Origin: Sediminimonas qiaohouensis DSM 21189
GTDB taxonomy: Bacteria; Pseudomonadota; Alphaproteobacteria; Rhodobacterales; Rhodobacteraceae
Direction: 5' to 3'
NCBI RefSeq assembly: GCF_000423645.1
Contig: NZ_AUIJ01000008.1
Span: 62,001-126,000, forward strand
DNA length: 64,000 nt
Below are positions 17,921-25,884 of this stretch, piece by piece. Positions within the stretch are counted from its first letter, which is position 1; each line of letters starts with the position of its first letter. Below the pieces are notes generated by a model that saw nothing but the letters and a program-made list of their open reading frames with translations, was not told the DNA's origin and made no database searches. Both the position numbers and the translations under genes were made by a program.

Positions 17921-19318
17921 TTATGCCATCCCGTCGTCTTCGCCGATCATGGTCGAAGACAGCGATCCGCCGACAACGGTCATGTCAACCGTGTTGCCCA
18001 TGACGTTGGCGCCCTGGACAATGCTTTGGTTGAATGCGTCGGTATCGACAACAGCGGATGCCTGCGCTTCGGAGAACCCGTTCACGAAGCCATCATCACC
18101 ATTGTGCGAGCCCCAGGCGCCGCCTGTTGCTGCGCCGCCATCACCGTTGGTAGCGTGCCCGGCATTGCCGCCAGCGCCGCCGATTGCTCCGGCGTGGCCT
18201 CCGGCTCCGCCAGCAGCAAGCCCAGCACCCAGTCCGGAGCTGAGCCCCGCACCAAGCGCGCCAGCTTCGCCGCTGTTGCCACCGTCGCCATCGTTGGCAC
18301 CCAGTGCGCCCGAGCCAGCGTTGCCGCCGTCGCCGCCATCACCGCCAAGGCCGGCACCGATGCCGACAAGGCCAAGACCGACACCGAGGGCACCGCCCCC
18401 GTCAGCATCGCTCACGCCGGTTGCATTGGAGCTGCCGCTGCCGCCGTCTCCGCCGTCACCGCCGCGACCGGTGGTGCCACCGGTGCCAACGCCGACACCA
18501 ATTGAGCCCAGACCAACGCCAGTGCCAGCACCGCCGGCACCGCCGGTTGCGCCTGCACTACCGCCAGCACCGCCGCCTGTCGTGGCGCCGCCACCACCGG
18601 AGCCGCCGTCCGGCTCGGCTTCGATGCCTTCATCGGCCGTCGCCGTGCCCCCGCTTGCAGTGTTGTTCTGCTGGAAGCTGGCGCTGTTGGTCACCTGCGC
18701 GTTGTCGATGTGGTCTTGATCGTCCATCGTCGCAGATTGGGCCAATACCATTCCGGCATCGTTGCCCGCACCGTTCAGCGCCCCCGACAGAGCATCCTTG
18801 AGGTTGATGTCGTTGCCGGCGCCAGTAATGGCGGTGCTGCCATGGTCGGCCATCGCGATCGAGCCCGTGGAGCTACCACCGGACAGGTCGAAATCCCCGA
18901 AATCGTCATCGGAGGGAAGGCCACCAAGCCCAACATCAACGTTCACGTCCACGCCAACATCCGTCGTACTAGTATTCGTGTTGGAGTTGGAGTTTGAGTT
19001 GGAATTGCCGTTGGTGTTGGAATTGCCGTTGGTATTGGTGTTGCCGTTGGCGTTGGTATTCCCGTTGGCGTTGTAGTTGCCGTTGGAATTCCCATTGTCA
19101 TTCCCGTTGGCATTGAAGTTGCCGTTGCCATTCAGGTTCCCGTTGCCATTCAGGTTGCCGTTGCCGTTGAGATTCACGCTCTCACTGCTTTGGCTCTGGC
19201 TTTGGCCCTGTCCTTGGCCCTGACCCTGGCCCTGGCCCTGAAGCTGGCCTTGGCCCTGACCCTGCAGTTGCCCTTGGGCCTGCAGGCCGAAAAGATGATG
19301 TGGTCTATGAAGTGGCAT
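17921..19318 (-). CDS. Low-complexity Gln/Asn/Gly-rich protein, probable secreted or surface protein
   Basis: A 465-residue low-complexity protein in blocks: a GQ-rich block (residues 15-42), an Asn block with alternating Asn and Gly/Thr/Ser/Leu (47-114), an acidic linker with Val-Asp repeats (about 117-160), a middle part (160-230) and a long Gly/Ala-rich block (about 233-420) with GGDGG clusters recalling PE-PGRS or silk-like proteins. There is no signal peptide. ATG 19318 has a GGAG site nine bases ahead. First gene of the T1SS operon, so probably exported by it or a matrix component. The GGDGG clusters are not true RTX repeats. No named family recognised. Confidence 0.75.
   Translation of the reverse strand: MPLHRPHHLFGLQAQGQLQGQGQGQLQGQGQGQGQGQGQSQSQSSESVNLNGNGNLNGNGNLNGNGNFNANGNDNGNSNGNYNANGNTNANGNTNTNGNSNTNGNSNSNSNSNTNTSTTDVGVDVNVDVGLGGLPSDDDFGDFDLSGGSSTGSIAMADHGSTAITGAGNDINLKDALSGALNGAGNDAGMVLAQSATMDDQDHIDNAQVTNSASFQQNNTASGGTATADEGIEAEPDGGSGGGGATTGGGAGGSAGATGGAGGAGTGVGLGSIGVGVGTGGTTGRGGDGGDGGSGSSNATGVSDADGGGALGVGLGLVGIGAGLGGDGGDGGNAGSGALGANDGDGGNSGEAGALGAGLSSGLGAGLAAGGAGGHAGAIGGAGGNAGHATNGDGGAATGGAWGSHNGDDGFVNGFSEAQASAVVDTDAFNQSIVQGANVMGNTVDMTVVGGSLSSTMIGEDDGMA
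18977..19180. repeat. Asn-coding tandem repeat tract
   Basis: About 200 bp of short tandem repeats, mostly 6-bp units reading Asn-Gly or Asn-Thr/Leu/Ala, inside the first gene of the T1SS operon. It is prone to slippage, and copy number may differ between strains or assemblies. Confidence 0.8.
19193..19276. repeat. Gly-Gln-coding tandem repeat tract
   Basis: About 84 bp of 6-bp units (CTGGCC and variants on the plus strand) coding for repeated Gly-Gln or Leu-Gln at the N-terminus of the Gly/Asn-rich protein. Confidence 0.8.
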
Positions 19319-19518
19319 TGTTCGTGCTCCGTTTCAGGCATCCGAACGTCACCGCTCTCTATCAAGTGACATGTCTTCGAATGCTATTGAGTTTTCTTGA
19401 TGGTCTTCGGGTGCCTCGACGAGGTCTCGATCCAGGCTTACCCGTCATTTGAACGCATGATTTACCTGTCCTGACCCTGTCCTTTCTCGGGACGCCAGGC
19501 TTGGATCAAGGAATAACA

Positions 19519-19695
19519 ATGTCAGGAAACGGGCAAAATATTTCGTGTGAAATCATCTGCCCGTCAATCCGTAACCCCCCTGAAACAAGCCAATGTCCCG
19601 CTTGCATCTGCACGAAACCGTGCAACGTCGAACATGTCCGGGAATCGGGGGAGGAAAACAGCCATCAATTAAGTTTAAACCGCGGGAGAAATTGA
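19519..19695 (+). CDS. Possible small cysteine-rich protein
   Basis: A 58-residue frame with an AAGGA ribosome site eight bases before ATG. It holds six cysteines within about 35 residues, in CEIIC, CPACIC and a later single Cys. No family is recognised, and the surrounding sequence is otherwise noncoding. It may be a chance frame; I list it because of the ribosome site and the cysteine pattern. Confidence 0.25.
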   Translation: MSGNGQNISCEIICPSIRNPPETSQCPACICTKPCNVEHVRESGEENSHQLSLNRGRN

Positions 19696-19966
19696 TATTT
19701 TCGTTTAATAACAGGCACCTAACACTGAATATCAGAGCAAGTGGAGGCACGAGACGTAAACACTGGGGGGCATGCAACCTAGGCCTGTTGATACCCGCTT
19801 AGATCGATTGGGCTAGGCATAAATCTCCGGGGTGGTTTTTGTACACCTTTCAATCTGGCCTGGACGTCGGTTCAAGACATATTTCGCAACCCCCACGCAC
19901 GGTGCGCGAAATGCCCACCCTACCCAAAGGGTTTATGTGGATGGTTCTGCCAATATCTTGTGGTTA

Positions 19967-19981
19967 ATCATTGTTAATGAT
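19967..19981. promoter_or_regulatory. 15-bp palindrome, candidate operator
   Basis: ATCATT-GTT-AATGAT, a perfect inverted repeat 95 bp upstream of the LuxR-type gene in an AT-rich setting. It could be a binding site for that regulator or another HTH protein. No second copy was noticed nearby. Confidence 0.35.
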
Positions 19982-20075
19982 ATGATAAAAAATACACTTT
20001 TTACTGACGAGGGGAAAAATCTGGGGCAGGTGACAAGAGCAGTACCGTGTTATTATACAGTGAGGGGGTACTGTT

Positions 20076-20843
20076 ATGAACCATATAAGCGAGGTGCGGG
20101 GAAACCGCACGGAGGGGTTATTTGAACTAAACAAGGCAACGAATAGCGTCATTGCCTTCGTGTCCAAGAACCAGACATTTTCCGAGCGACTTTGTCGGGT
20201 CACTGAATCTGAGCTCAATTCAGCGCGGGTCAAACGATTTGACACGGTGCCCGAGGTTGTCGACATGCTGCATCGATGGCACGAGCACCTGAGGCTGGTC
20301 ATCCTCGACGAGAGCGCGGCGGCCCAGCTTGATATAAACCTCGCGGAATGGATGCGAGCACAGTCCGGCGTGATTTTCGCATGTGCCTACACCGACCCGG
20401 AAAAGGTCAGGAAACTCATGTGCGCAAGGGTTTACCCGGATGGCGTCTCAAGCCTGTTTCCCGTCAACATGAATTTCGACTCATGGATTTCGATGTTGAA
20501 GCTGTGCCTGGCCGGGCATGCCTATGTGACGCCCGAGCTGATATCGCTGTTCGGGGTGGTGCCCAACGAGGCCGCGAATAACGGGTCCGCCGACCCGATC
20601 ATGGCACAACCCAAGCCCCAAGAGGACAAGGGCGCGGGTGTGCGCCCACTTCTTGAGCGGCTGACCTGCCGCGAAAGGCAGGTTCTGGAACTCGTCACGC
20701 AGGGGCATCAGAACAAGATCATCGCGACCATGCTGACGCTGTCGGAAAACACGGTGAAGCTTCACATACACCATATCATTTCGAAGCTTGGTGTTCACAA
20801 CCGGACGGAAGCCGCAATCATCTATGCCAAATCCAACACATAG
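20076..20843 (+). CDS. LuxR-family transcriptional regulator, CsgD-like layout
   Basis: 255 residues. The C-terminal 65 residues form a typical LuxR HTH (LTCRERQVLELVTQGHQNKIIATMLTLSENTVKLHIHHI). The N-terminal 170 residues look like a degenerate receiver domain, and I cannot place the usual phospho-acceptor Asp and Lys with confidence. That layout, standing divergent from a surface-protein secretion operon, resembles CsgD/VpsT-type biofilm regulators, so control of the T1SS operon is likely by inference. The start has a GAGGGGG ribosome site. Expression from the AT-rich upstream region is probably regulated. Confidence 0.88.
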   Translation: MNHISEVRGNRTEGLFELNKATNSVIAFVSKNQTFSERLCRVTESELNSARVKRFDTVPEVVDMLHRWHEHLRLVILDESAAAQLDINLAEWMRAQSGVIFACAYTDPEKVRKLMCARVYPDGVSSLFPVNMNFDSWISMLKLCLAGHAYVTPELISLFGVVPNEAANNGSADPIMAQPKPQEDKGAGVRPLLERLTCRERQVLELVTQGHQNKIIATMLTLSENTVKLHIHHIISKLGVHNRTEAAIIYAKSNT

Positions 20844-21345
20844 GCGGGGCGCGGATGACAGCACGGAGGCCCTGAACGATATCCTGCTTCGCGTGGGGCA
20901 GATGAACTACACATGGACGAACACCGAAAGCCTGTTCATCCATGTGATCGCCGGCCTTGCCGAGGTTGAAAAGGACGTGGCCGTCGTCATTTTCCTGACG
21001 CTCAACACAACCAGCGCGCGCCTTGATCTGGTTGACAGGTTGGCCAAGATGGAGCGTACCTCGCCAGAGCAACGCGACAAGATCCTTGAGCTGACCTCGC
21101 GATTTCGCAAGGAATCGACCCTGCGAAACAGGTACAATCACTGCATCTATTCCTTCGATCCCGAAGGCGGTCCGCCCAACACGATCATGATGCGCATCGC
21201 CGATCGCAAGGACAAGATATTGGTGGGCAAGCAGGAAAAGGCGGATGATCGCGAGATCGCAAATATCGACGCGTCCGTCGCGCGGCTGAGGCAGCTCAAC
21301 CTGGACATCTGGCAGACCATCGCTGCCTTTGGCTACCCGGTGTGA
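20824..21345 (+). CDS. Hypothetical protein with a HEPN-like Rx4H motif
   Basis: About 173 residues from ATG 20824, overlapping the LuxR gene by 20 bases, so probably translated with it; the frame is open a little further upstream. Predicted mainly helical. The segment TLRNRYNHCIYSF contains R-N-x-x-x-H (Rx4H), the signature of HEPN-superfamily RNases, placed after a helix pair as in HEPN domains. No antitoxin-like small gene is adjacent. It may equally be a non-catalytic helical protein, and function is unknown. Confidence 0.75.
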   Translation: MPNPTHRRGADDSTEALNDILLRVGQMNYTWTNTESLFIHVIAGLAEVEKDVAVVIFLTLNTTSARLDLVDRLAKMERTSPEQRDKILELTSRFRKESTLRNRYNHCIYSFDPEGGPPNTIMMRIADRKDKILVGKQEKADDREIANIDASVARLRQLNLDIWQTIAAFGYPV

Positions 21346-21497
21346 CAGGCGGAGCTGCCGACCCGCAGCCCCCACCGCGCAGGTGCCAACGCGTTTGACC
21401 TGGATCGTTTTTTCACGGAACACTTGACGCTAGGATGAGTTTCAATTCCACCTGAAGGCGTGGCTCAAGGATGCCACGCCCAAGAACGGACGGGAAT

Positions 21498-23942
21498 ATG
21501 GCCCATAAGATTAGCCCCAAGGAATTATCAGCCCACGCCCTTGCCGCGCCGATTGCCGAGGCTGATTTCGATTTCAAAACCACCGACGACCTTGAGGAAA
21601 TGAAGGACTGGTTCGGGCAGGAGCGAAGCGTCGATGCGATCCGCATGGCGGCCACGATCCAGCACAGCGATTTCAACGCGTTCGTCCTTGGCACCCCCGG
21701 CAGTGGGCGGCACACGATCACGCAGTCGATCCTGTCGGACACCGCCAAAGACGCCCCCTGCCCCAGCGACTGGGTCTATGTGAACAACTTCGAGGCCCCG
21801 CACAAACCGATCGCGATCGAGTTGCCGCCGGGCGGCGCCAACCGGCTGCGCGCTGCTATGGAAGCGCTGATCGACGAGTTGGCCAATGACATCCCTGCCC
21901 TGTTCGAATCGGAAACCTACCGGACGCAGCGGCGATCGATCGAGGACACGTTCACCTCGGGCCACGAAGAGGCCATGAGCGAGGTTTTCGAGAAGGCCCG
22001 CACCCGCAAGGTCGCGATCCTGCGCACGCCCATGGGGTTTACCTTTGCCGGGCTGCAAAACGGCGAGGTCATGAGCCAGGAGCAGTACGAGAACCTGTCC
22101 GAAGAAGACCGCAAAGCGCTGGAAGAGGCGATAGAAAAGACGCAGAAAGAGCTTTCGGCGGTTCTGCGGGACGTGCCCAAGCAGGAAAAGGACCATCGCC
22201 GCAAGATCGAAGAGCTGAATTACTCCATGGCCAGCCAGGGCGTCGATGAGGCGATCGGAGATGTGAAGGAGGCGTTCTCGCAGCACAAGCCGGTGCAGGA
22301 TTTCCTTGAGGCGGTTCGGGACGACCTGATCGAGAACGCCGAGCTGTTCCTGCAGCGCGAGGATGGCGCAGAGGCCGGGCCATTTCCCGTCGCGACGACA
22401 AAGCACTACGCCAAGGCGCAGTTCCAACGCTATACCGTGAACGTCATCGTTGCGCATGACGAGGGCGACACCGGCGCGCCCGTGGTGAAGGAGGATTTGC
22501 CGACGCTCGCGAATCTGATCGGACGGATCGAATACGCCTCGCAGATGGGGGCGCTGGTCACCAATTTCACGATGATCAAGCCCGGCGCGCTGCATCGTGC
22601 GAATGGCGGGTACCTGATCCTAGACGCGTTGCAGGTTCTGAGCGAGCCGCTGGCGTGGGACGCGCTCAAGCGCAGCCTGCGGGCGGGCGAGATCTCGATC
22701 TATTCGCCGGGCGAAAGGCTTAGCATGATCTCGACGGTCTCGCTCGACCCGGACCCTGTGCCGCTGAAGACGCGCGTGATCCTGATTGGCGAGCGCCTGC
22801 ACTACTACCTGCTGTCGGCGCTCGATCCCGACTTCAAGCATCTGTTCAAGCTTGAGGCCGATTTCAACGACCAGATGCCCTTGGCGGACGACGCGAAAGA
22901 GGGGTACGCGCGGCTGATTGCGACGCTGGCCCGGCGCGCGGGGGGCAAGGCGCTGGATACCGGGGCGGTTGCGCGGCTGTTTGGCGAAAGCATGCGCACT
23001 ACCGGCGACGCGGAGCGGCTGACGCTCAATACCAGCCACCTGTCGGACATCATCAAGGAGGCCGGGTTCTGGGCTGACAAGCGCGATGCCAAGCAGATCG
23101 CCCGCGAGGATATCGACAAGGTCATCATCGAACGCGAATACCGCGCCGGACGGGTGCGCGAATTGAGCCAGGAAATGATCCTGCGCGATACCGTGATGAT
23201 CGACACCGAGGGGCAGCGCGCGGGGCAGATCAATGCCCTATCCGTGATGCAGATCGGCGGCTACATGTTCGGGCGCCCGTCGCGCCTGACCGCGAGGACA
23301 CGGCCGGGGACCGGCAAGCTGATCGATATCGAGCGCGAGATCGAGTTGGGCGGGCCGCTCCATTCCAAGGGTATGTTGATCCTGCAGGGGTACCTGGCCG
23401 CGAGCTATGCCACCAAGGCGCCGATGTCGCTTTGGGCCAGCCTGGTGTTCGAGCAAAGCTATGGCGGTGTCGATGGCGATAGCGCGTCCGCCGCCGAGTT
23501 GATCGCGCTGCTATCGTCGCTGGCCGAGGCCCCGATAGATCAGTCGTTTGCGATCACCGGCTCGGTCAACCAATTCGGGGATATTCAACCGATCGGCGGC
23601 GTCAACGAAAAGATCGAGGGGTTCTTCGACATCTGCGCCGAACGCGGGCTGAGCGGGCGCCAAGGGGTATTGATCCCAGCCGCAAACACCAAGAACCTGT
23701 GCCTGCGCAAACGGGTGATAGATGCCGTCGAGCAGGGCAAGTTCCACATTATCCCGATGCGCACGGTGAACGACGGGCTTGAGGTGCTCACCGGAATGGA
23801 CGCAGGCGAACGCGGTGAGGACGGCGCATATCCAGAGGGGAGCCTGAACCGGCGCGTCGAGGATCGCTTGTCGGGATTTGCCGATATCCGGAAGACATTC
23901 GTTAGCGACGCGCGCCATGGCAACTCAAATGACCGATCCTGA
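21498..23942 (+). CDS. Lon-family ATP-binding protease (LonB/LonC-like)
   Basis: A cytoplasmic protease of about 814 residues with an N-terminal AAA-type domain interrupted by a helical, coiled-coil-rich insertion, and a C-terminal Lon protease domain. The catalytic Ser lies in DGDSASAAEL near residue 650 and the catalytic Lys in GGVNEKIEGFF near 692, the Ser-Lys dyad of Lon. The Walker A position reads GTPGSGRHT (about residues 65-73), with Arg in place of the usual Lys, so ATP use may be reduced, as in LonC-type proteins. ATG 21498 has a GGGAA site; an upstream ATG at 21471 is less likely. It probably degrades misfolded or specific proteins; substrates are unknown. Confidence 0.9.
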   Translation: MAHKISPKELSAHALAAPIAEADFDFKTTDDLEEMKDWFGQERSVDAIRMAATIQHSDFNAFVLGTPGSGRHTITQSILSDTAKDAPCPSDWVYVNNFEAPHKPIAIELPPGGANRLRAAMEALIDELANDIPALFESETYRTQRRSIEDTFTSGHEEAMSEVFEKARTRKVAILRTPMGFTFAGLQNGEVMSQEQYENLSEEDRKALEEAIEKTQKELSAVLRDVPKQEKDHRRKIEELNYSMASQGVDEAIGDVKEAFSQHKPVQDFLEAVRDDLIENAELFLQREDGAEAGPFPVATTKHYAKAQFQRYTVNVIVAHDEGDTGAPVVKEDLPTLANLIGRIEYASQMGALVTNFTMIKPGALHRANGGYLILDALQVLSEPLAWDALKRSLRAGEISIYSPGERLSMISTVSLDPDPVPLKTRVILIGERLHYYLLSALDPDFKHLFKLEADFNDQMPLADDAKEGYARLIATLARRAGGKALDTGAVARLFGESMRTTGDAERLTLNTSHLSDIIKEAGFWADKRDAKQIAREDIDKVIIEREYRAGRVRELSQEMILRDTVMIDTEGQRAGQINALSVMQIGGYMFGRPSRLTARTRPGTGKLIDIEREIELGGPLHSKGMLILQGYLAASYATKAPMSLWASLVFEQSYGGVDGDSASAAELIALLSSLAEAPIDQSFAITGSVNQFGDIQPIGGVNEKIEGFFDICAERGLSGRQGVLIPAANTKNLCLRKRVIDAVEQGKFHIIPMRTVNDGLEVLTGMDAGERGEDGAYPEGSLNRRVEDRLSGFADIRKTFVSDARHGNSNDRS

Positions 23943-24675
23943 GCACACATCGCGCGGCCCACGGGTGGTTCTGGGCGCGACATGCTATGTCGACGCCGAA
24001 GGTGCGCTTTCCCTGGCCGTGGCACTTGCACGCAGCATGAAAGCCGACCTGCACGGGCTCTTGGTGCAGGACGAAGCAATCCTGTCCGCAGCCAACCGCC
24101 CACGTGCACAAGCGGTGTCCTACTCCGGCCTGGGCACGACGGGCATCACCGCAGATGCCATGCAGCGAGCATTCGAGGCCGATGCCAGGCGGTTCGAGCA
24201 GATGATCACCGCCGCAGCCCGGGCCGCGGCCGTATCGGCGGCGTTCAGGGCCGATGCCGGCGGCTTGGCCGAGGCGTTGCGCCAAACGGCGCGGGCGGGC
24301 GACCTTGCGGTGTTCGGCTTTCGGCGTGCCACGCGCGACAGCGGCAGCCTGGTGTTGCTTTTGGGGGAACGAGACGATGCTCCGGAATTCGCGGCGCCCC
24401 TAGCGAAGGCCCTTGGCAAGCGGCTGGTATTGCTCAGGTACGGACAGCAGAATGCCACGGTGGCGCATCTTGCGTCCCATGGCACAGGCCCCGAGGCGCT
24501 GTTTGCCAACACGGCGCAAACCGTCCTGCGGCATCTTGAACGGCTCAGCCCGGCCGCCGTCATCATGACGGCCTATCACCCGGACATGCCGCCAATCAGC
24601 CGCATCATCGACGCCGCCAGATGCCCGGTGATCTTTGCGGCGCCAGCAGACGGGGACGCGGCTGGCGAGGCCTGA
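23917..24675 (+). CDS. Hypothetical protein, universal-stress-protein-like
   Basis: About 252 residues from ATG 23917 (or 248 from ATG 23929), overlapping the Lon-family gene by up to 26 bases and so probably co-translated with it. The N-terminal region has a UspA-like pattern (VVLGATCYVDAEGALSLAVALARSMKADLHGLLVQDE), followed by an Ala-rich helix. The middle reads DLAVFGFRRA and the C-terminal part repeats a nucleotide-binding-like fold (PAAVIMTAYHPDMPPISRIIDAARCPVIF). It may be a diverged tandem USP acting with the protease under stress. No catalytic motif recognised. Confidence 0.65.
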   Translation: MATQMTDPEHTSRGPRVVLGATCYVDAEGALSLAVALARSMKADLHGLLVQDEAILSAANRPRAQAVSYSGLGTTGITADAMQRAFEADARRFEQMITAAARAAAVSAAFRADAGGLAEALRQTARAGDLAVFGFRRATRDSGSLVLLLGERDDAPEFAAPLAKALGKRLVLLRYGQQNATVAHLASHGTGPEALFANTAQTVLRHLERLSPAAVIMTAYHPDMPPISRIIDAARCPVIFAAPADGDAAGEA

Positions 24676-24691
24676 CGCGCCCCCTTGGCAA

Positions 24692-25237
24692 TCAGCGACG
24701 CGATAGCACGCTGGCGGGGCGCGCCTTGTAAAGCGATGCCGTCAGAGCGGCCGCAAGCCCCGCCTTGATCAAGTCGCCGGGGATAAACGGCGCCATCGAG
24801 ATGGTGGCCTGCTGCACCGTCATGTCCAGCATCGCCGTCATTCCAAGGATACCGGGGATATACAGCACCACGATCCCGCCCAGAACCGCCGCAAGCAGCG
24901 CGGCGGGAAAGACCGGCGCCCCGCTCATCCGCTCGGTGATCCGGCCGGTGACGAAGGCCGCGATGGGAAACCCGATGAGAAAGCCCACGGTCGGCCCGGC
25001 GAACACGCCCAGCCCGCCGCGCCCGCCCGCCAGCAGCGGCAGGCCAAGCGCCACGAGCCCAAGAAACAACAGCACGGCCAGCGCGCCGCGACGTGCGCCC
25101 AGGACCGTGCCGCACAGCATGATCCCCATGCCCTGCGCCGTGATCGGGATGCCCGAGGCCAGCGTGAATTTCGGCACAAGCCCCAACACCGCGATCAATG
25201 CGGCAAAGAGGGCGATGAGGGTGATTTGACGTTCCAT
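24692..25237 (-). CDS. bioY: Biotin transporter substrate-binding subunit BioY
   Basis: The S-component of an energy-coupling-factor importer. The 181-residue membrane protein has about six helices and the BioY features GIPITAQGMGIMLCGTVLGARRGALAVLLFL and GPTVGFLIGFPIAAFVTG. It binds biotin and, with BioMN, imports it. Third gene of a bioM-bioN-bioY operon, 32 bases after bioN. It lies a few kilobases from a biotin-dependent carboxylase operon on the same strand, so biotin supply and use are close together. No BirA box could be identified with confidence. Confidence 0.93.
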   Translation of the reverse strand: MERQITLIALFAALIAVLGLVPKFTLASGIPITAQGMGIMLCGTVLGARRGALAVLLFLGLVALGLPLLAGGRGGLGVFAGPTVGFLIGFPIAAFVTGRITERMSGAPVFPAALLAAVLGGIVVLYIPGILGMTAMLDMTVQQATISMAPFIPGDLIKAGLAAALTASLYKARPASVLSRR

Positions 25238-25269
25238 TTTCGCGTGTCCTTCGTGGTTTGTTGAGGTCT

Positions 25270-25884
25270 TCAGGGGTCTTGCGGCGCGTTTAGTCCGCCG
25301 CGCGCGCGCAGGGCTTCGGCCACATGCTCGGCGTCATCGATGGCACACAGGGTGATCGGCAGTGCCACCTGCCAGCCCACGCGCCTCGCACTGCGCGCGC
25401 GCCAGGCGTCGATCAGCTTGTTCGCCTTATCCATAAGGACGGGGATGAAGCGCACCACCAGAACGATGGCAAAGCCCAACGGCGCGGTGTTCAGCCCCGC
25501 CCGCCGGAGCGGCGTCAACAGCCACATGACCACGTCGATCAGGTCGTCAAAGCGGGTGGTCATGGTCACCAGGTTGGCCAGCGCCACCGCCGCGACAAGG
25601 CGCAGCGCGATGACCGCGCCGGTCATGGCCTGCTGCATGAAGACATGCCACAGAAGGACCAATACCACGAAAAACCAGATCGGTTTCAGCAGGCGCACCC
25701 CCTCGCGCAGGAACTGCCACCCCGGCACCAGGTACAGTCCGGCCACAGCCGCCAGCCCGCCGGCCATGGCGACCGGGTTCGGCAGCCAGAACAGCCCCAC
25801 CGTGGCCCCGCACAGCGCGGCCAGTTTTACCCCGGCGCGCAGCCCGTGATAGGGCGTGCGTATGTCAGAGGTCAGCGTCAGCAT
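25270..25884 (-). CDS. bioN: ECF transporter transmembrane subunit BioN (EcfT family)
   Basis: A 204-residue membrane coupling protein that transmits ATPase motion to BioY. It has four to five hydrophobic helices, then the EcfT coupling helices with Ala-Arg motifs (DAWRARSARRVG near 165 and AEALRARGG near 192), the paired motifs that grip the ATPase. It overlaps bioM by 20 bases. The short size is usual for BioN compared with general EcfT. Confidence 0.9.
   Translation of the reverse strand: MLTLTSDIRTPYHGLRAGVKLAALCGATVGLFWLPNPVAMAGGLAAVAGLYLVPGWQFLREGVRLLKPIWFFVVLVLLWHVFMQQAMTGAVIALRLVAAVALANLVTMTTRFDDLIDVVMWLLTPLRRAGLNTAPLGFAIVLVVRFIPVLMDKANKLIDAWRARSARRVGWQVALPITLCAIDDAEHVAEALRARGGLNAPQDP

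Larger units (their letters stand above)
19319..20075. other. Long divergent regulatory region between the T1SS operon and the LuxR gene
   Basis: A 757-bp gap that becomes markedly AT-rich from about 19650. It should hold the promoters of both the surface-protein operon (leftwards) and the LuxR-type gene (rightwards). A perfect 15-bp palindrome lies at 19967-19981, and a possible small Cys-rich frame lies at 19519-19695. The size and AT content suggest complex control or binding by nucleoid proteins. Confidence 0.5.

Noticed and set aside
18977..19276. Short regular repeats that might be taken for a CRISPR array
   Set aside because: The units are 6 bp without unique spacers and encode Asn-Gly and Gly-Gln tracts in one long frame; no cas genes nearby.
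17921..19318. GGDGG clusters as RTX calcium-binding repeats
   Set aside because: The nine-residue GGxGxDxUx spacing is absent; the region is general Gly/Ala/Asp low complexity.
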